A stretch of DNA of 24,460 nt from positions 1 to 24,460 of the forward strand of contig JAULBX010029058.1 of the NCBI GenBank assembly GCA_032358255.1. Direction: 5' to 3'. Below are positions 19,003-24,460 of this stretch, piece after piece. Every line of letters begins with the position of its first letter. Position 1 is the first letter of the stretch. The stretch comes from Heterotrichella gracilis (taxonomy: Eukaryota > Sar > Xanthophyceae > Tribonematales > Xanthonemataceae). Below the pieces are notes generated by a model. The model did not search any database, had not been told where the DNA came from, and worked only from the letters and a program-made list of their open reading frames with translations. The translations under genes were made by a program, and so were the position numbers.

Positions 19003-20036
19003 ACCGGTGGTGATCCCACTGTGCCTGGGTAGGGTGCAGTGCCCACCCAGTGGAGGAGACTGGATGGCGTTTGTAAGCACAGATGCAATGCCCGGGTTGG
19101 AAGAAGGGGGTTTGCACGCTCAGTAGGGGCGAAACCTGGCAAGGACGCTGTGGAGCCTGTATCAAGTGGGCCTAACGCTGAGGGGAGCACTCACAAGTGG
19201 GGTCACGGCAAGACACTTCAAGGCAGTAATTACCAGCTCCTAAGTGATGATAAAACATATTATGCATCACTGGCTGTTGAACTGGTATCACGGTACAGAT
19301 TTTTGGCACACTGTATGCATGCATTAACTTGTGCGGCATGCATTCACTTGTAATGCATGCATGCATGCACTGTACAGGATGACGCGTAACGAGCTGTGGG
19401 GCACTTGCTCATGCAGCATGATATGCTGAAAAGCAACAAAATCACCGGGCCGCCCTGTACGCGAGTGAAGCAAGCCTTGTAGCTGGTATCTCTGACAGGG
19501 TGTTTGCTCTTTCCACCCAAAAGAGGGCAAGGGAGAAACACGCGAGTATGGATGAAAACACCCTACTTTGTCCACTCCGCTTTGCAGTGTACGCCCTGCT
19601 GGTCTCACTTTGTGCCCTGGTGTCCTCGTCGCGAGTGTCCGCGGCAGGCTAGTCTGCAGTTGCGCCCCAGTCGCGTTGCGCCCCAGCCTTACAATGCATG
19701 CAAACAGCAGCGTTCACACAGGCACAGCCCACCACTATTGCGTTCCGTGGAAACTATACCTGCAGAAGGCTGACCACTGAAGGCTGGCCACTAACTGTTG
19801 GAACACAAGACGCCGTGCATACAGTGGTTTCTAGTATTACCACATTGGACTGGTGAAAAGGTGGCTACACCATGCGTCTCGGCGCAAACCAGGCAGCAAG
19901 TGGCGCTGCTTCTTGCAGTTACAAAGGGCCATGCTTTCGACGTAAAACCAGTGCAACACACCACCATTGCCCTCACAAGCACCAGCTTCGCCACAGCCAG
20001 CAGCAGTGGTGCTGCCCAAAAGCACCTCCACCCGCC
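19003..20036. other. upstream region between divergent genes
   Basis: This ~1 kb separates the small - strand gene from the cis-prenyltransferase. It contains a cluster of TGCATGCA words (19314-19370) and the second copy of the dispersed repeat. No separate gene is visible. Frames on the - strand at 19791-20159 are shadows of the prenyltransferase N-terminus. Confidence 0.4.
19428..19916 (+). repeat. dispersed repeat, copy 2 (~0.5 kb)
   Basis: This copy is collinear with 16221-16735 (shared blocks listed there). Its right end, GGCGCTGCTTCTTG, lies inside the open frame upstream of the cis-prenyltransferase, so the most upstream in-frame ATG of that gene (19872) is repeat-derived. Confidence 0.8.
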
Positions 20037-22479
20037 ATGCCACCCACCACCGCTTGCAGCAGCAGCCAGAGCAACAGCGCCACCACCTCCACTACTTCTC
20101 GCACACAACAAAGAAGCAGAAGGGGAACGACACCCAGCACCACCATCAATCACAGCCACAGCAGCAGACCCACACGCACCACCACCACCTCCTGTAGCAG
20201 CAACAGCAGTGGCAGCACAGCCACTTTGAGGAGCGAACCCCTAGGCCTACACCCTAGCAAGCTGCCCAAGCATGTGGCTATCATCATGGATGGCAACGCC
20301 CGCTGGGCAAAGCAGCAAGGGAGGGACTTTACATATGGTCACCACAAGGGGGTGGAATCGCTCAAGGCAACGGTGCAATGCTGCCTGGACTGGGGCATAC
20401 CATGCCTAACGGTGAGTGCCATGCTCAGATATGCAGCACGCATGCACAGCTTGACACTGAGACCGTGGCACCAAGTCACGTCTCCATGCTACTTGGATGC
20501 ACCCCCATGATCCCACCGCCCTCATTGCGCAACTGGGTTCCTGTTGAACACACCTCGACCTGCCTGCAAACCCCCTTATAACCTGCAAAAATGTGGCTCC
20601 ATCTTGCCTCCTTGCCAATCCTTCCCAGTGTGATACCCCACCAACAACCCCACAACCCCACCTACAATGACGCCCTACCTGGCCACCACCCCACCAACAA
20701 CTCCACCCCACCCCACCCATACCGCCGCCCCCACCAACCCACCCCTGGCCCAGGTGTTTGCCTTCTCTACGGAGAACTGGTCCCGCCCACGCCCCGAGGT
20801 TGACTTCCTGCTGTCGCTCATCGAGCGGGTGGTGGCGGATGAGGTGCGGGAGCTGCACCGCAAGGGGGTGGCGCTGCACTTTATAGGCAATTTGGCGGAC
20901 CTGCCCCCCTCGCTGCGACACACCATGCTGAGGTGCGGGATTCGGAACCACTTTGGCTGGGGGGTGGGTGTGTGGCCATGCAACGGGGGGTTTGGGGTGT
21001 AGCGCTTTGGGGAGAGTGTGTAGGGCGGTGGCCGAGGAGGAGGGGGAGCTGCTGGTAGGGTTTAGGGTTAGGGTGGTGGCTGAGGAGGAGGAAAGCTGCT
21101 GTTAAGGGTTTAGGGTTTAGGGTGGTGGCTGAGGAGGAGGGGAGCTGCACAGCCAGTGGGTGGCACTGCGTCTTACAGGCAATCTGCCCTCTTCACTGCG
21201 ACACACCATGCTCAGGTGTGCGTTTGTGCATGGTGGACATGGGCATGTGGTGTAGCATGGAGTTGTGCATGTGACACCACATGCAGCACGCAGGATGGTG
21301 GTGGGCATGGCGTGAGATCGTGATTTGCCGGGGTGGGCACATGCACTAGGCATGGGAGATGTGGCTGGGGATTGGGGTGGGCAGGTGATAGGTGTGATGC
21401 ACGTGGTTTGGGTCAGGGGCAGCGACTATGCCAACAAATAATGTTAGTATATCCCTGCGTGGGTAAAGGGTGTGCACATGCAGTGGGCGTATGCATAGGG
21501 ATCAGGATGGTATTGGGCATGGAAATCCTTGATCGGGATGCAATATGCAGTGGGCAAGTGGCTTGGATTGGGGGGCCAGGCATGTGGTATGGGGTGGGGA
21601 GGGCACATGCGGTAGAGGAGGACAGCGGTCGAGCATGTAGCCCCCATCCATCTGCCTGCATTTGCCCCAACACATGATGCACCATGCGACGCCGGCAAAC
21701 CCTAATTTGCAGGCCCAGCAACATGACCCTAAACCCTAACCGCTGAACCCTCCCCGCTCCCGTGCAGCGCCGGGCAGCTGACCGCCGTCAACAGCGCCCT
21801 GCACCTGACGCTTGCGGTGAACTACTCTGGTCGCCAGGACCTGACCCGGGTTGCGCAGCTCATTGCACAGCTGGCGGCACAGGGGGAGCTGCACCCATCA
21901 GAGGTGGGTGGGCTGAGCTGCTTGGGTATACTGCCAGTGTGTCCACGGGTGATTACTAGTATGGGCACGGGTGATCACTAGCTTGGGCACGATTGATCAC
22001 CATCATGAGCTCTGTTGATCATCAACATGCGCACTGCCGATCACCGCCGATCATCGCATGGGCACGGATGATTAATGCATCTCCCCGACCATAGCACACG
22101 GCCATGCGTAGGTCGCCCAGGAGCTCCTCCCCAACCCTAGACCCTAAACCCTGGTATGAAAAGCCTAAATGTGCCCCCGCCACAGGTGTCCCAGGAGCTC
22201 GTCTCGGACCTCCTGTCCACCTGCTGCCTACCACACGACTGGCGGGACCCAGACCTACTCATTCGCACCAGCGGGGAACAGCGAGTCAGCAACTTCCTGC
22301 TGTGGGAGGCCGCATACGCAGAGATGTACTTCACACCCACCTGCTGGCCTGAGTTTGGCGAGGAGCATTTGAGGCAGGCGCTGGCGCACTATGCAGCCCG
22401 CAGCCGCAGGTTTGGGGGCCGGCCGGAAGGGGCGGGGCAGTGGGTGGGGGCGGGGGTGGGGGCGCTGCGTGGGGAGTGA
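20037..22479 (+). CDS. UPPS: cis-prenyltransferase, undecaprenyl diphosphate synthase type (4 exons)
   Basis: Model: 20037-20411, 20754-20932, 21768-21903, 22186-22479; 327 residues, all phases closing, stop TGA. The family adds isopentenyl diphosphate to an allylic diphosphate in cis to make polyprenyl diphosphates (dolichol, plastid or short-chain cis-prenyls). Conserved regions are complete: [16 protein letters not shown] with the diphosphate-binding Asp85, GHHKG (101-105), [22 protein letters not shown], and [20 protein letters not shown] (256-275) followed by [10 protein letters not shown]. This is the bacterial/plastid homodimeric type, with the catalytic RxSGEQR motif in the same chain, not the NgBR partner type. 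The first ~65 residues are Ser/Thr/Arg/His-rich with no acidic residue, a likely plastid transit peptide. The ATG at 20037 has a good context (CCCGCCATG). An in-frame ATG at 19872 would add 55 residues, but lies in a dispersed repeat. The last ~25 residues are a G-rich low-complexity tail. Introns 2 and 3 hold decoy exon copies. Confidence 0.93.
21021..21218 (+). repeat. three decoy copies of the 3' part of exon 2, inside intron 2
   Basis: Exon 2 sequence 20828-20936 recurs in pieces. The block GTGGTGGCnGAnGAGGnG...GAGCTGC appears at 21021-21055, 21071-21102 and 21121-21152, each pair separated by TTTAGGG repeats at a ~48-bp spacing. The third copy continues (with a short deletion) through CACTGCGACACACCATGCTnAG to a donor-like GTGTGC at 21218. 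Its TATAGGCAAT has become TACAGGCAAT, which makes an acceptor-like CAG; the 37-nt exon so formed would shift the frame. Confidence 0.85.
21056..21122 (+). repeat. telomeric repeat blocks in intron 2 (G-rich sense)
   Basis: TAGGGTTTAGGGTTAGGG (21056-21073) and AAGGGTTTAGGGTTTAGGG (21103-21122) are separated by one decoy exon copy. Both are in the donor half of the intron and both have the G-rich strand as sense. Confidence 0.85.
21697..21742 (+). repeat. telomeric repeats and decoy exon 3 edge near the acceptor of intron 2
   Basis: AAACCCTAA (21697-21705) and CCCTAAACCCTAACC (21728-21742) flank 21706-21727, whose TTTGCAGGCCC...GACC resembles the acceptor and start of exon 3 (GTGCAGCGCC...GACC). 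The C-rich strand is sense. CTAAC lies ~30 nt before the real acceptor of exon 3 (21768), a good branch-point distance. The exon-edge resemblance is short and could be chance. Confidence 0.6.
21939..22079 (+). repeat. degenerate ~22-bp minisatellite in intron 3
   Basis: About six degenerate units of the form TGGGCACGGGTGATCACTAG run through the intron. The recurring core is GATCAC or GATCATC preceded by GCAC. The units are not coding; one is elongated by an internal GCCGATCA duplication. Confidence 0.75.
22107..22153 (+). repeat. decoy copy of the exon 4 acceptor edge plus telomeric motif, in intron 3
   Basis: 22107-22134 (GTAGGTCGCCCAGGAGCTCC...) resembles 22182-22209 (ACAGGTGTCCCAGGAGCTCG...), the acceptor and first bases of exon 4. 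It is followed by CCCTAGACCCTAAACCC (22135-22151), which lies ~35-50 nt before the real acceptor. Confidence 0.7.
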
Positions 22480-22878
22480 GGCGGGGGTTGGGTTGCTCGG
22501 AGAGTGGTTCCAGTATCGTGATTTATGAACAGGAAGGAGAGGTGATTGAGGCTACAAACAAGTACAGTAATAGAAGTACAACCCCATGCTGGCCAAGGTG
22601 GACCTAATGGGGCTTTTTAGCATAATTAAAATAGTGACAGGTTGCCCAATGTGCACAACACTGTCATTCAGCCTCGTCCGGCTTTGTTACCGCAGCATGC
22701 ATGTCCTTCAATGGTGGCTAGCAAATCATACTCTTTAGGTTAGCGCTCAGCGCCCTGGCTGAAAACAACATGCACGTGCTGCATCGTCAATGGCATCCAA
22801 TTTGAAGGCCAGATTCGTGTCGGAACGGTGTTGCTCCGAGGCAGGTTGTGCAAGCAGTACTGATGAAGCAAGCCTGAC

Positions 22879-22883
22879 TGTAA
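22879..22883 (+). terminator. candidate poly(A) signal TGTAA of the prenyltransferase gene
   Basis: This is the first TGTAA after the stop at 22479, 400 nt downstream, in line with the other genes. Confidence 0.45.
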
Positions 22884-23350
22884 CAGGTGAACACTGTCAG
22901 TACACTTTTCATTGACAATGCAGAATGTTCCCCGGAACTTTTGGGACCTTGAACGCCGCAGCAGGCATTTCATGCGAGGTTGGCATTGGGCCAGCAGGGG
23001 GGTTCTTTCATGCTAACCCGGATCTTTGCCGCTGCGACACCCCCCCTCGGATGCGTTCTTGTGAACCCGGACCTGCCTGCTAAATTCTGCTAGGTTTCAC
23101 CTTCGCCAGCGGCTGGCACTGTGGTCACCCGGTACTCGTGGCGTACCCCAGCGCATGCCGCGTGGTCACGACCGTTGCTGCAGCTTGATCACCTCGAGGT
23201 CTTACTAGTTGGGGCCAACGCAACGCAACGGGAACTGGTGATGATTACCTTGCTCCGAGTTCTGATACACCTGGAAAGACACGCTAAGAGTAAGGGGACG
23301 TTCCACTCGGTGGCCCAGGGCTTTCAGGCAACACATCGTGTAGGTGGGTG

Positions 23351-23359
23351 TATATAAAG
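23351..23359 (+). promoter_or_regulatory. possible TATA box of the secreted-protein gene
   Basis: TATATAAAG lies 335 bp before the ATG at 23686, on the same strand. If used, it would give a 5' UTR of about 300 nt. This is motif and position only. Confidence 0.3.
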
Positions 23360-23685
23360 CGACCCTGCAGTTTCTAAACCCCAACAAACTTCTCGAATCA
23401 TTGCCCTGTCGATTAATCTAGCCACAGCGCTGCTTTTCCGCCAGGTCCTGTTGGCCAGACTCTGCCTACAGTGTAAACTTTCCCTGACCTGACAGTGTTC
23501 TGAACCCATATCCGTCGCTGCAAAGTCAATCACTTTGGCAGTACCTACTATAATAATTAGTACAAACAGCAAATTTTAATACCTAAGGCATTATCCAATC
23601 AACCCCTGCACTTCAGCGCTGCTACTAGCCCTTGCCCTGCTAGTAGCACCTATACCAGAGTATTACCTTTGGTCAGTATTGCGCC

Positions 23686-24281
23686 ATGGCAAGGCTTAGG
23701 GTTCAGAGCAAGGGCGGGCTGCTAGCCACCATGTGCATTGCCCTGCTGCTGGCATGTGCAGCGGCTAGTGCAGCGCAGGAGCATACCAGCACACTCGCCA
23801 AGGTACAGTAATGCCGCATCAAAGCAGATAGGGATAGCGTGCCCATGCTGACAAGCAATGGTTCCATCCAACAGTCATGTGCCTTGATGCGTACTGTTGT
23901 TGACATATATATTCATGTTGAGGGCAGTGCATGCTGACGCGGGGTGGTCAGTCACCACCCTGCACATTTGCATATCATGGCAGCCATGCAGAGTCAATCC
24001 TGGGGTTAAGGCTGGCCATGCATGGGCACACGCTGGCAGCATGCATGATTGACAATCATGGTCCGTTGAGTTTCAGAAACTGACAGGTGACAGGCCACTA
24101 CTTATTCAAAATCTACATCATGCAGTGGAAGGTGACCGGTCACAGATAGTACCAATGTTATAGTATTATATGTAAATAATATTATATACCTTTTTTCAAA
24201 GAAAAAAAGTTTTATCCCAAATTCCTGTTTGCAGGCACGGCAGCTGCTTGCGAGTGCCCCCCTCACCAAAGTGCCAGTCAG
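23686..24281 (+). CDS. N-terminal part of a secreted or ER-targeted protein (2 exons seen, gene continues)
   Basis: Exons 23686-23802 and 24235-24281 code 54 residues; the gene continues past the window. The product starts MARLRVQSKGGLLATMCIAL with a classic signal peptide: basic n-region (residues 1-9), hydrophobic core LLATMCIALLLACAAA (12-27) and a small-residue cleavage site near ASAA (27-30). The mature part begins QEHTSTLAKARQLLASAPLT and shows no domain yet. The ATG context GCGCCATGG is strong. Donors are GTACAG and GTGCGG; the acceptor TTTGCAG follows a pyrimidine-rich tract. The remaining 177 bp hold no further exon I can place. Destination (secretion, vacuole, or ER) cannot be told from this piece. 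Confidence 0.65.
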
Positions 24282-24460
24282 GTGCGGCCCATGATGGATT
24301 GCATCATGCAAGACTCAGTATGCCCATACTCAGTATGCCCATATTATTTGACTTAAATAACAGCAATGAAAACTGCTGTAAAATCTTGGATACTTTACCA
24401 AACCATGATCTTGCACCTAGTGCACAATGTGCCACACAGCCCTGCACAAAATCTAAGCCA

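Larger units (their letters stand above)
22480..23685. other. 3' UTR of the prenyltransferase and upstream region of the next gene
   Basis: No gene is evident. The first part should be the 3' UTR (TGTAA at 22879). The rest precedes the secreted-protein gene. A 78-residue open frame at 23121-23357 has no recognisable domain and no splice logic. Confidence 0.45.

Noticed and set aside
19791..20159. 122-residue - strand open frame
   Set aside because: It is antisense to the Ser/Thr-rich N-terminus of the prenyltransferase, has no domain and overlaps the dispersed repeat.
23121..23357. 78-residue + strand open frame before the secreted-protein gene
   Set aside because: It has no recognisable domain or splice sites and lies just before a TATA-like box; probably chance.
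1..24460. Bacterial operon, prophage, CRISPR array or resistance island
   Set aside because: All recognised genes are intron-rich eukaryotic genes; there are no regularly spaced repeats with unique spacers and no phage or integrase genes.

Overview
The window looks like nuclear DNA of a green alga (Chlorophyta). Exons are GC-rich and split by many GT-AG introns of about 90-800 bp. The first TGTAA (the chlorophyte poly(A) signal) lies 400-550 nt after the stop of five of the seven genes. Plant-type telomere motifs (TTTAGGG/CCCTAAA) are scattered through introns. Several proteins look plastid-targeted. TTTAGGG rather than TTTTAGGG argues against Chlamydomonas itself; a member of Sphaeropleales or Trebouxiophyceae is an inference, not a demonstration.

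Layout, left to right: (1) a tandem ~200-bp non-coding repeat at 40-560; (2) a six-exon + strand gene at 1006-3177 for an unrecognised helical, probably plastid protein; (3) a convergent ten-exon - strand gene at 4316-9571 for a complete DNAJC21/JJJ1-type J-protein of ribosome maturation; (4) divergent from it, a small three-exon + strand gene at 10123-10799 for a UPF0729 (C18orf32)-like membrane protein; (5) convergent with that, a seven-exon - strand gene at 11674-15943 for a chloroplast double PRC-barrel protein with a long disordered tail; (6) a gene-poor stretch with a dispersed ~0.5-kb repeat, a strong RNA-like hairpin and a 44-bp tandem repeat; (7) a small unrecognised - strand gene at 18463-19002; (8) a four-exon + strand cis-prenyltransferase (undecaprenyl diphosphate synthase type) at 20037-22479; (9) the first two exons of a + strand gene for a secreted protein, cut by the window end.

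The gene models were built by hand from conserved motifs and splice sites, and the reading phase closes across every junction of the multi-exon genes. The genes do not form a pathway; they are ordinary single eukaryotic genes in alternating orientation.

The most unusual signal is inside the introns. At least four genes carry imperfect copies of the edge of a neighbouring exon, often with its splice site, lying in the adjacent intron beside telomere-like repeats. The telomere motif also has a strand polarity: the G-rich strand is sense near 5' splice sites and the C-rich strand, which contains CTAAC/CTAAA branch-point-like words, is sense near 3' splice sites. One splice donor is itself the first unit of a six-unit telomere-like array.
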